In this document: positions 20,134 to 29,452 of the stretch, one piece after another | Position numbering within the stretch: the first letter of the stretch is position 1 | Layout of the letters: each line of letters starts with the position of its first letter | Assembly (NCBI GenBank): GCA_020536535.1 | Contig: JAHLWZ010000465.1 | Location: 1-29,452 of the forward strand | Direction: 5' to 3' | Source: Pelomyxa schiedti | Taxonomy: Eukaryota; Evosea; Pelobiontida; Pelomyxidae | Length of the DNA: 29,452 nucleotides | The notes under the pieces: model-generated | The model's database searches: none | What the model was told of the DNA's origin: nothing | The model's input: the letters and a program-made list of their open reading frames with translations, nothing else | Made by a program: the position numbers and the translations under genes

Positions 20134-22736
20134 TCAGCTGGAATTAATGTATCCCTGGATGTTGAGTTGTAAAAACAGTGCGGTGTATCTAGTAGAATCA
20201 CAAGGAATAAGTAAATTCAGGGGTCCACGTTCCCCTGCCACAAGGTTGTTCAGTGATGTGTATGTGTGACTGTTGATAGTAAAGGCATCTGAGCTGGGCC
20301 TACGTGTGGAATTGTGAGGATGGTTTTGTGAATAAGCCTGTTAGTTAGTGCTGATTGGTGAAGTTCACACCTGTGGAGAATTCTTTGGTGGGCAATACTA
20401 CCAAAGGCAGAAACTTTGGAAATAGTGTATAAACCAAGTTCGCTGGTGCTGAATCGCACAAGAAACGCGCCCTCGGGTTTATTGATGAGTTGTAGCTCAG
20501 CATCAGTTGTGGTAATATCACCATGAAACCACCGGCAGAGCATGAGGGCTCTTATCTTAGTTTTTGTGTAAGGCGGTAGGGTGTTGGGCTATTTAGGGAA
20601 ATTTGGATCATGCACCTTTTCCAATAACGCAAAACCCTCCTCAAAACGCCCAAACCAGGCCAATATTTTGCCGAATTGCTCCATAGTACATAGGGCTTCG
20701 GTATCAGATGATCTATTAGATACAGGTTCTATAAGAAGTTAGGGGAAATACTGACTGGTCATGAGCTACCTATTAGAAGTTCACGTAGGCATCTTAATTG
20801 CACTTCATGCTCTCCCAATCTGCTTGGCTGATACATCAAAATATCATACAGATAAACTTGAGCGTCAAAAATTCTATGCGCAAGTCCAAATCTGTTGACG
20901 AAATCTTGCCAGGTAACCACTTCCTGATAGAGAAAGTGTTGTTTCCAGAAACCACGACCCCCAGGCTCTGGAATTGCTTCACACAAAATCTGGAGTATGT
21001 TTAGTCAGCCAGGTTTGGGTTTATCAAAGCTGGCTACAATTTCATCTAGTGTAGCCACTATAAGAGCAAAGTCGGGGCGCAGTGTTGGGTTGGGATGCCA
21101 GCAAGCCCTGTAACAGGTTAATAGGAAAACTGGGTGGAAGAACTTACTGAATGAGTGACGCGAACATTGTATTAGTATTAGTTGGAATTACAGGCCTGAC
21201 ATTATTCTTGCATATGTCAAAAGCAAAATCTGAATGAGAGGTAAGGATATCCTTTGTCATCTTATACTAACCCTGCAAATTTGTGTACCGAGCAAATAGT
21301 TCCTCACGGGTGAGAATTTGCCAAAGAATTAACCCAAAACTTTTGAAAGAAAAATTACTCCAAGTGACGTAAGTCAACATGTATACCTGTATACATCAGC
21401 TTTTTCGTTAAACTCCTCTCCAAGGAGTACTTCAGGGGCCATCCAAAGTGGTGTCTGGGTAAATCACTTACTGAAGAGCGATTGTTTATGAGGATTGTGT
21501 ACCCCTTTTGCTCCTTCTCGCCCGTCCAGTAGGTTTTGTCCTGCTGGCTTTATTTGGCTAAGCCCGAAATCACAAACCTAGTGAGAGTTAGTTGCATCTG
21601 AATGGAATTTTGCTTTATGTGCGGAACCTTGACATGGAGGTGTTCATCAATAAGAAGATTGGAACCTGGAAATTCTCATTAGCAACACAGGGAACGCCCA
21701 AGAAACCAACTTTTTAAATCTCTGTGAATGATGGCGGGCTTGGAGGAGTGCAGCCACAGCATGCCCAATGCGGCATCTTTCGCCATGTGAAGTCTAAGTA
21801 AGAGTGGGAGCTGAACTTTTGGGTCTAACAGTAAAGCTTCAAGATCTTGCTTTGGATGCATGACTGAGTCATACAAGGAATCTTCATTATTCAAACCTTA
21901 AGAAGTTCATTGCACATCATAAGTCTTCCAGGGATGGACGTGCATGCCCCCATGAATAAGCTCACGTTGGGGTGAAAGATCTTACTGAGAAAGGTTAGGC
22001 TTTTCTTTAGCTCCACGGGAAATCTATATGATGAAGAGAGGCATAACCAACCTCATTATTTCCACTTCTTTCCTAAAGGCCTCTAAGGTTGACTCATCAA
22101 ATTGTCTATTGAGGACTTTAACAGCTACATCTTTATGCCTATGAAAGGAAAGTAATTAGTGGGTTTACCACTTTTGTGACATAATGTACCTGCACTGCCC
22201 TTTATACACAATTCCAAATGAGCCTGTTCACGTGTTAATTTTTGTGCAATTGTGGCAATTGGATTTTTGTCCAAGGATTGCAGTGCAAAACGAGGTCGAG
22301 ACAGGCAGGGAACATGCATGCCAACTGCAATAACAAAAAAAACAAAAAAACCCCCTCCCCGAAGCACCAATACATCAACCAACACACACGCACCATCCGA
22401 TATTACACGCTCGAGTACAATTTCGCTGGGGTCGATCTCAGGTGGGCCAGTGGACATGGACACGCCCGAGGAGGAGGAGGAGGCCCCTCCCCCTCCGCCT
22501 CCCCCGCCGTCGGTCATCATCATGCCCCCCCCGCCGTGCTGCTGCTGGTGCTGCTGGTGTGGCGGGGGCGTGGCGTGGGCGGGGCTGCCGTGCTGCGGGG
22601 GCTGGTGTGCTGGTGGGTGCGCGTGGGGGGGCGTGCTCGTGGTCGTCGTGGTGGTGGTGGCTGTGGCGGTGGCGCCGGGCTGGGGGGACGTCGTGGCCGC
22701 TGAGAGCCTGCCGTAGGGCGACGGTGGTGGTTGCAT
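20134..22736 (-). CDS. SHK-type protein kinase: TKL-like kinase domain plus C-terminal SH2, 604 aa
   Basis: Fifteen exons: 22736-22394, 22223-22190, 22138-22052, 22023-21897, 21849-21711, 21665-21628, 21577-21503, 21454-21387, 21339-21272, 21229-21148, 21107-21038, 20989-20770, 20728-20616, 20555-20371, 20299-20134; 605 codons. Residues 1-100 are Pro/His/Thr/Gly-rich. The kinase domain covers about 107-375 with GSFGIVYKG, VAVKVL (Lys), HRDLKSSN, VCDFGLS, TPLWMAPEV and a final CWHPNPTLRPDF, so it is catalytically complete. A linker of about 110 residues (GRGFWKQHF, TWQDFVNRFG) is shared with SHK proteins. The SH2 domain, about 496-595, has WFHGDI and FLVRFS with the phosphotyrosine-binding Arg. 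This order (kinase then SH2) is that of Dictyostelium ShkA-E, opposite to Src. Intron 1 (170 bases) is the longest. Confidence 0.93.
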
Positions 22737-22999
22737 TTTCGTTTTGCTTTTGTTTTTCTATTTTTTGTTTTTTCGTTGGGGCTCGAAGGAACACAAATTG
22801 TTCTGCTTTCTATTTTTGATTGCCTCAGAGTGGTGTTGGCGATGAGTGCCCGGGTTGCGACGCTTGTGTTGGGAGTTTATGATTGATTGTGTTGTAGGGA
22901 GGTCACCGGGAGTGTTGAGGAACAACAACCACGGGAATCAGAAGAAATCTGCACATTTGATGTTTTTTGTTTTTTTTTTCATCGTGAACTTTGTTACCG
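22737..22999. promoter_or_regulatory. 263-base bidirectional promoter region
   Basis: Lies between the divergent start codons of the SHK-like kinase and the EEF1AKMT1-like gene. It is T-rich on the plus strand. No RNA gene or ORF was recognised. Confidence 0.5.
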
Positions 23000-24091
23000 A
23001 TGGCAACATCAAGTCCACAGCAGATGGCAACTTACGTAACACCAACTGCTCTGTTGACCTCCGCAGACCCACATTTACTGAGCAACGCGTCCGCAAGTGC
23101 ATCAGATGACCTCCCGGAGCTGTCACCCGAAACAGCCGCAGTGCTTCAGGAATTTCTGAACATGAGAGCTCAGCGCGCTATAGATATTAATTCCGGCGGT
23201 GGGTATTTAATTATGTTGATGTGTGCGCTGTCGGGGAATTATTTTTTCTGGGTTTCTTTGGTTGTAGGGCGTTCTTTGGTGGAATGGAATCGAGGAAGTT
23301 ATCTCACCTTCTGGTTTTTTTTTCCCCATTCTTGTTGTAGGAGTGGATTCTGTGGATTCTGCAATTGAATCTGTGGAAGAGGACTGGGAATTGAGCCAAT
23401 TTTGGGTTGACCACTTAATCCCATTCTGAATTTGACAATATCTAACTGGGCACAGTATGAGGAAGATACAGCTCAGTTTCTTGCTCAAACTGCGATAAAA
23501 TGCAGCCACGGAGGAAGAATCGCCTGCGTTTCCACTCCAACACTGTTTCGAACACTTCATGTAACTCCAAACATTCGATTGTAACCTCTCAAAAACTTCT
23601 GCAGAAAATGAACCACCCTCAACACCTTAACACACTTTTCGAGTATGATAGACGGTTTTCTTCCTATCGCAATCAATTTGTATTCTTTGGTTTGTAAACC
23701 CAATCTGAAACGGCTAAATCTAATATCCTACACAGATGTAAACAAGCCAAAAGCAATTCCAAAAAACCTCCATCACAAATTCTCCTTTGTGTGTGCGGAC
23801 CCTCCATTCCTCAACCCCACAATTGTAGCAAACACCATTCAGACAATGGCACTTTTGGCTAAAAGCTCCTCCACCCCTGTCCTATTACTTACTGGTACGT
23901 CCTTTCCTCATCCAATTATTTCTAGACCAAATTCTAACCCACTCTTAGGAGCAGTTCTCGAAGAATCCATCACCCAAATCACCAATGGCTCCCTCAAAAG
24001 ACAACCATTCACACCACGTCACTCTAGCGGCAGACTTCAGAACGAATTCGGTTCCTTTGCAAACTTCACTCTCACACCCATGAAGGGCTAA
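23000..24091 (+). CDS. eEF1A lysine methyltransferase (EEF1AKMT1/N6AMT2/EFM5 family), 251 aa
   Basis: S-adenosylmethionine-dependent enzyme; the human and yeast members methylate Lys79 of translation factor eEF1A. Six exons: 23000-23198, 23341-23405, 23456-23560, 23605-23689, 23736-23894, 23949-24091; 252 codons. The family is recognised by DDLPELSPETAAVLQEF near residue 37, EEDWELSQFW near 80, GGRIACVSTPTLF, LFEYDRRFSSYRNQFVFF, the methyltransferase motif DPPF at 173-176, and the C-terminal LQNEFGSF segment. Family length is about 215-250. The N-terminal 35 residues are poorly conserved; two Met codons (residues 1 and 9) could start it. Divergent from the SHK-like kinase. Confidence 0.93.
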
Positions 24092-24223
24092 CTTGAACAT
24101 CTTTTCTTTTCTGCACCTCGTTAGAAAAGCCAAAGCTATTTCTTTTTCAAAAAAAGGGAACAAAAAAGTACTTCAGTTGCCTGCGGCCAATTTCCGCTAG
24201 CGATTAAGCATTAAAGAAAAAAA

Positions 24224-26283
24224 ATGCAGCGCGCACGGCCGAAGATGAAGATGAAGACGAGACCAGTGTCGCGATCTGAGGTGCCTGTGAAAACGAATGT
24301 ACGACAGGCTCTGGACCACGATGGCGTGTCGCAGATGGACCACTTTTTCCAGTACTCGCGCGCTAGAGGACCCAAGGGACCCGAATCCCTCAAGGAAGTT
24401 GTTCCTGGTTTGGCGGCGCAGAAGTTGTTGGCTGGTTCGAAGAGACCGCCGCGGGAATCGCAGGAGGAGTTGTCTGAGGCTTTAGGGAGTGAAACGTTTC
24501 TCTACAGAGCCAAGCGACGAAGAGAGAAGCTTGCTCGGTTGAAGGAGACCGAACAGGGTAAGTGCTCTCGCTTAAAACTGTCTCTGTGTTGACTTCAGCG
24601 AAGAAACCGAAGAAAAGGAGGAAAAGGAAGCAGAAGAAAAACGAAAACTAGAATTGGCACAGGAGCACCTCACCACCATTGCACACGAAACTCCCGAGGA
24701 AAAAAAAGTCCGACTTGCAAAACAGTATCTTGAAGCCTTGGATGGTACTGAAGGCGAGATATCCAAACGCCTTAGAGCCGAAGCAGTGAGTAATCGTTCG
24801 TTCTTTTCCTTCGTTTTGTTTACACTCGGCAGAAAGAGGCAACGGGAAAATTTAAAATTCCATTGGCTTCCAAGGTTAAAGAAACAAATTATCATATAAT
24901 ATTCCAACAACCACACAGATCTCCTTAAAGTCCCTTTTCATTTTCCGTGGCCCCAAGTCACCTGTAACAACTGCTGTTGTGAGTAGTGATGGTACAACAA
25001 TTTTTTCAGCTACGAAGGACGGAACCATATTCAAGTGTATCCAACTGCTAAATAATACTCCTCTCTGACAAAATTCCGTAGGGAACAGTGATGGAGAGAT
25101 TATATGTAGCTTTTCCCCTCTCCGCCGTAAAGCAAAGACTAAGAGTACTATGCTTCCTGTGTCCGTACTCTCATTGGCTCTCTCAGAGGATGGGAAATAT
25201 CTTGCGGCCGGAGGTAATTCGTTGTAGAAATCTCAGTTTAACTTAGCTGCCAGCTTCTGATAATTTGATTCACATGTATGATGGTGAAAACGCAAAAACT
25301 CTGGAATCATTTAGTGGGCATAGAGATGCTGTGACAGTATGTAACTAATTAATTCCCATTTCCTTGTAAAATTGAACAGGGAGTTGTTTTTCGAGAAAAA
25401 ACACATCAACTGTACAGTGTTTCACTAGATAGAAGCTTGAAAATATGGAATGTGGATGCTATGGCTTATGTGGATTCACTGTATGCACCAATATCTTGAC
25501 CCAATTTCCAACACCGTTATTAAGATTCGGACACCAGAGTGGGGTATTGTGTGTTGACGCACTTAGTCGGGAGAGAGCTCTCACAGGAAGTTACGATAAA
25601 TCGGTTCGTGTATGGAAAGTGGTGGAGGAAACACAACTAATATTTTCGTGCGGCACTCCTTTTGCAATTTGTAGCTTATCTTTCGTAGGAGTCATAAAGA
25701 GACTGTTGATTGTGTTTGTCTACTGAATGAAGCCTCCTTTGTGAGTGGAGGGCAAGATGGGTAAAAACTAACACACCTTGACACAAACAAATAATAATTC
25801 TTATAACAGAACCCTCAAATTGTGGTTTGGAGGGAAAAAAACACCAGTGTATACTCGAGGAAACGCACATGGAGGAAAATGGATATCTGCACTTGGCTGT
25901 TGCCGGAGAAGTGATGTGGTACGCAGATAGGATATCACGAACTCTCTTAAAACAACCAGGTTGCCTCGGGTTCTTATGACGGATTCATTAGATTGTGGAG
26001 AGTGGGCTCTAATAGAAGAGCAAGCTCAGGTATAAATAAACTAAGAAAAAAGTTCGGGGAGGAGGGAGCTATGCAATTGAGCCCGCTTCTTGATATTCCA
26101 GTGGTACGTAACCCAAATGAAGTCACATATCTTACTTTGCAAAAGACTGGATTTGTAAACTCTATTGGGTTCTCCGCTGATGGGTCAATACTTGTCGCCA
26201 GCATTGCACCAGAACACAAACTGGGGCGGTGGGAAGTTGTACCAAATGCCAAGAACGGTATTGTGGTTGCCCACTTGCTGTAG
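24224..26283 (+). CDS. RRP9: U3 snoRNP-associated WD40 protein RRP9/U3-55K, 525 aa
   Basis: Core U3 snoRNP protein in the nucleolus; binds the U3 box B/C motif and takes part in 18S rRNA processing. Twelve exons: 24224-24557, 24604-24785, 24833-24874, 24919-25036, 25082-25213, 25254-25336, 25380-25480, 25525-25647, 25689-25760, 25810-25918, 25960-26103, 26146-26283; 526 codons. A basic N-terminus is followed by an acidic/charged helix (HETPEEKKVRLAKQYLEAL), which is typical of RRP9. WD repeats then follow (SATKDGTIFKW, SVSLDRSLKIWN, TGSYDKSVRVW, SGGQDGTLKLW, SGSYDGFIRLW). The ending GFVNSIGFSADGS then APEHKLGRWEVV is diagnostic of RRP9. The exon-2 acceptor (24601-24603) is an aag chosen because it alone keeps frame. 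Confidence 0.93.
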
Positions 26284-26606
26284 AACAACACTCTTCCCGA
26301 AAGTGTACCCTCAACACTGAGTTGTTTGGTTGTTGGCCACTTCAGTTTTGCTATTCATTTTGGTGAGCCACAAAATAAAGAAAGAACTTTAGGGTCTCCT
26401 GAAAAAAACCAGGAAAAATAAATAAATCTCTTATTTCGCAACAAGGCAATGCATAACCGCCAAAAAGTCAACTTGATACTGTTACACGGTACGTGGAATT
26501 ACTGATACATATTCTGGGCTTCTACACCCGAACTGTGCACCAAACTTGGGTTAATTCCTTGCTATCCAGCCACCGTGCCATGGAATGCTTCAGCAATCTA
26601 CGGATG
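26284..26606. other. convergent 3' intergenic region
   Basis: Holds the 3' ends of RRP9 (plus) and the solenoid gene (minus). An AATAAA polyadenylation-type hexamer lies at 26374-26379, about 90 bases past the RRP9 stop, with more AAATAAATAAA just after. An alternative 28-base intron could extend the minus-strand protein to a stop near 26512, but that intron would be shorter than any other here. Confidence 0.5.
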
Positions 26607-29452
26607 CTAAGTAACTGTTTGGCGAGTTGGCGTTTGTAGTACCATCGTTTTCAGCTTCTCTGTGTCTTCCATACAGTAGTAGGGTTTCATGCTGGCTTCA
26701 GCTTCAATCTCAGATGCCTGGGGGTGACTCCGCAGTGCCGAGAAAAGCGAGGGAAGAGGTTTCTTAATGATTGCTCTAGTGCAATATGAGGGGAAGTGTT
26801 ATGACAAATCTTGCGAACCGTGCAATCTTTAGCAAAATGGCATGAACCATACTATTCGTCCGCCAATGGCGAAATAAGGTTTCAACAAGACTGTGGCAAG
26901 AATATGATAATTCATCCTAGTTTGATGTTGGTTTAGAATACTTAGAAAAATACAAGATACGGTATTTTCTTTGTTAGCGGGAGTGAGCTTCCGCAAAACA
27001 GCCAGAGTGACAGAAGAAACTTGCAACACTTTTGAGTGTGAATGCAAGGAGCGGTCACTTGCAAGGGATACATGCAAATAGGCTATAATTTCTGGCAGTA
27101 ACATTTGCGTAAGGCAATGTCCCGGAGGCAGTCGTGCGAGAGAGTGCTTTATAATGGGGATCACATAATGAAGATACTCATTGCATGCGGTCTAAAAAAC
27201 CTGTCACATGGTGCCAGGGAAAAAAATGTGAAAGGAACCATTGACAATATTTTCCTGACGCTTTTAAATCCTACTTGCATAGTATTCAGAAAATCTTCAC
27301 TAAAAAGGTCAATTCCAGGGCGTCCCAACCCCTTGGAGACTTTATGTTTGTGCCAGCTCTAGTTTTCCAGAGTTAGAGAGATGCTATTCAGGTGGGTTGT
27401 ACCGTTGCTCTATCGGGACAAGGGCATAAGAATGATGTGAAGGGTGATATCTCCGGTGCTGGAGGTCCCTGTAGACACTGGGACATAATTTCTAGTATAT
27501 TTTCGACTAGTTGCGGTCTAATTACCATTTGGGGTACTTTCTTGGAACCACCACATTGCTTGCACAATTTTTGACTTGTACCTTCTTTTTGGGGACTTTG
27601 GAGATTCATGGTACGGGACTTGGTATTTGTCAGGCACATTTCTGGAATGAACTTGTCAACTACATCAAGTACAGCACTGATGACAGAAAGAAGGAATTTC
27701 GAGTCCGATTCTTGATTATTGTCTGATGTAGCCACCGTGCCAAAATTATAGTGAATGTTCACAAGCAGAGACATGATAGTGGCAAAGACTTTGGGAGAGT
27801 CGCAGTGGGGGATGATGCACTCCACCAAAAGAGAGGAATGATCAACTAGAAAGGATGAAATCTTCCTGACGGGGATCAGGGAGGATATCACACAAATAAA
27901 TTCGGCAACGGCTGTTGAACATTCGCAGTCACAATGATGCGGTGTAGAGCAGTCACATGAAGTGCAGGAGCAAGTTATCCCACTGCAGGGATTGGTGGTT
28001 TTGTTCCCATTTGTGCAAGCCAAAACAGAGAAGAGCTTCTTTCGAAATTCAGCAGTCTTTAGCATAGCCTGGGTTGGACTATTTGGCGTTAAATCCAGAA
28101 GTTCGTGTAGAAGCCAAGAGACAGGAGGTCCTTTTTTCTCTGTTAGTATTCATATCTCCATTTCAATTTATTGATATTGAATAGTGCATTAAAATGAGAG
28201 CAATACCTCCTGTGTTTTCTATTTGACTTACACATGGTTTCTGAATACAATTGCACGGTTTGAGATCTGCCTCTAGGTCTAAACAGTATTCTGTCTCAAG
28301 GTTTGCTTTGTAAGGTCCTCTCATAATTGCTCTGGCAGGAGGACTAAAGGTTTTTTTCCCGGGCCTCAGAGATGTATGAAAAACATCGCTCCGGGATTTA
28401 TTGCCAACATAATCCTCATCACTGCTTCCAGTCAAATTTGCTCTTACACGATTCCGGTTACTGCTTCCCTCACTGACAGTCAATGGCGCCATGCAAGTAA
28501 CACTCATAGACCTCCTAAGACCAAAGGTTCTTGTGAGACTGCCATCATACCCCTTGTCAATGGAAGTGCCATCTAGAAAACTTTGCAGCGAGGGGGACTT
28601 GGTCACCCCACCACAAGGAAATATGCATGCTCGAGGGTGTCCTTTACAGCAACGGCGAAATATCTCGTCCATCGTTACCTGTAATCCCTGAGTAATATCG
28701 AGTTGCATCATTGACGCTAAGGAGGACTGCCCTTGTTCTCGCAATATTCGCGGAAGGACACTGTTTACGAAGTTGAGACTTAATTGAGAGACCATAGAGT
28801 CTCTGGTCTCACATAAACTGGCATAAGTGCTCATCTTTGACGGAATGATGTCTGCGTCAACGCCAAAAGGACCCAATGCTGCCATGTAGCACTGGGCCAC
28901 AGGAGAGAAATAAGAAGAAGACGGCGACGATGAAGATGAGCTTCCCGTAGTTGGAAGAGAAGAGTATGGCGAAGATGTCGAGAAGAGAGCCGTCATCAAT
29001 TCAGAGTAGCGGGCTTGACACCCACCGATGCACAGCATCCCAGTCGAGCCATTTATAGAGCTAGTCTGTCCAGAACCAGGAGGTTCCAAATTGTCAGTAT
29101 TCAACACCAATGACCGGAACTGTTCCTGAAATGCAGGGCTTGGCGGCGGACCATTAGAAATCGAACTGGGATTGGCCCTCGATCCCCTGTATTTATCAGG
29201 AGAGAGGCCCAATATGCACGACAGTGTCGAATTGAGCGCTAAATTTGGCAACGGCTGGGCAGTTTCGGCCGACGCGGCTTCTTTTCTCGAATGAGAGCGA
29301 GAGCGAGAAGAATCGTTCTTCCTTTTTGGCACAGGCCTCTGTGGCGGATACGCCTGAAGAATTGGCGAGCCAGTGTCAGCTTCGCAGGAGAGGAGCCTCC
29401 CATCATAGAGTGAGGCTTCCCCCCCTCCAATCAAACTGCTAACGCTGCGAAG
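26607..29452 (-). CDS. large helical-solenoid-like protein with Cys cluster, 5' end outside the window (866 aa visible)
   Basis: Six exons, the first open to the window edge: 29452-28207, 28139-27403, 27358-27239, 27191-26961, 26916-26819, 26775-26607; phases agree. No in-frame Met occurs in the first about 130 visible residues, so the start lies upstream. The first part is Ser/Pro/Arg-rich (SSRSRSHSRK) with a poly-Ser stretch. Later parts are hydrophobic helix pairs like HEAT/ARM repeats (VSQLSLNFVNSVLPRIL, SWLLHELLDLTP, LPEIIAYLHVSL). A cysteine cluster (CSCTSCDC..CDCEC) lies around 27895-27990. I do not recognise the family. Distant likeness to the solenoid of PIKK proteins such as ATR was considered, but there is no kinase or FAT domain before the stop. 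Confidence 0.7.

Noticed and set aside
20989..21040. Kinase gene ending at GFDKPKPG-type stop near 21005, with the SH2 as a separate gene
   Set aside because: A 48-base GT-AG intron (20990-21037) joins the kinase domain in phase to the SHK linker and SH2, matching the known SHK order.
22242..22819. Plus-strand open frames across the kinase first exon
   Set aside because: Antisense to the GC-rich low-complexity first exon of the SHK kinase; composition is trinucleotide-like and no downstream exon continues them.
26607..29452. Identification as an ATR/PIKK kinase
   Set aside because: Some helical segments look like PIKK solenoids, but the gene stops at 26607 and only 323 bases separate it from RRP9, so no FAT or kinase domain can follow.

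Overview
The window is nuclear DNA of an intron-rich, unicellular-type eukaryote. Fourteen multi-exon protein genes are packed into 29 kb. I rebuilt them by hand from GT-AG junctions, and in every rebuilt gene (one junction excepted) the exon phases add up to an open frame. Most introns are only 37-60 bases. The gene set is amorphean and looks most like an amoebozoan: a SHK-type kinase (kinase domain followed by a C-terminal SH2, as in Dictyostelium), a full WASP (WH1-CRIB-polyPro-WH2-acidic), a GPI fourth-mannose transferase and a DUF3533/SNG1 protein. The exact lineage is an inference and no ribosomal RNA is present to settle it.

Layout, left to right. Minus strand, head to tail: WASP (370-2007), PIG-Z/SMP3 (2172-4306), PRPP synthetase (4504-5918) and a 238-residue orphan (6192-7281). 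Plus strand: a 429-residue unknown with a coiled coil and a UBA-like tail (7629-9332), a SNG1/DUF3533 membrane protein with a long low-complexity head (9609-12142), and a 713-residue BAG-Hsp20 fusion protein (12540-15411). Convergent to it is a Ser-rich 199-residue orphan (15578-16382, minus). Then comes a secreted acid-sphingomyelinase-like phosphodiesterase (16542-18177, minus), divergent from a GT61 glycosyltransferase (18403-20069, plus). A SHK-like kinase (20134-22736, minus) is divergent from an eEF1A lysine methyltransferase of the EEF1AKMT1/EFM5 family (23000-24091, plus). It is followed by the U3 snoRNP protein RRP9 (24224-26283, plus) and, convergent, the 3' part of a large solenoid-like protein with a cysteine cluster that runs off the right end (26607-29452, minus).

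There is no operon logic; the genes are mostly housekeeping or signalling. The most notable item is the fusion, in one polypeptide, of a BAG domain (Hsp70 nucleotide-exchange/cochaperone module) with an alpha-crystallin (Hsp20) domain. Heat-shock-element-like GAA/TTC motifs lie about 85-130 bases upstream of its start codon. In animals the link between small heat-shock proteins and Hsp70 is made non-covalently by BAG3 with HSPB8; here it appears to be built into a single gene. No tRNA, rRNA, transposon or CRISPR array was seen.
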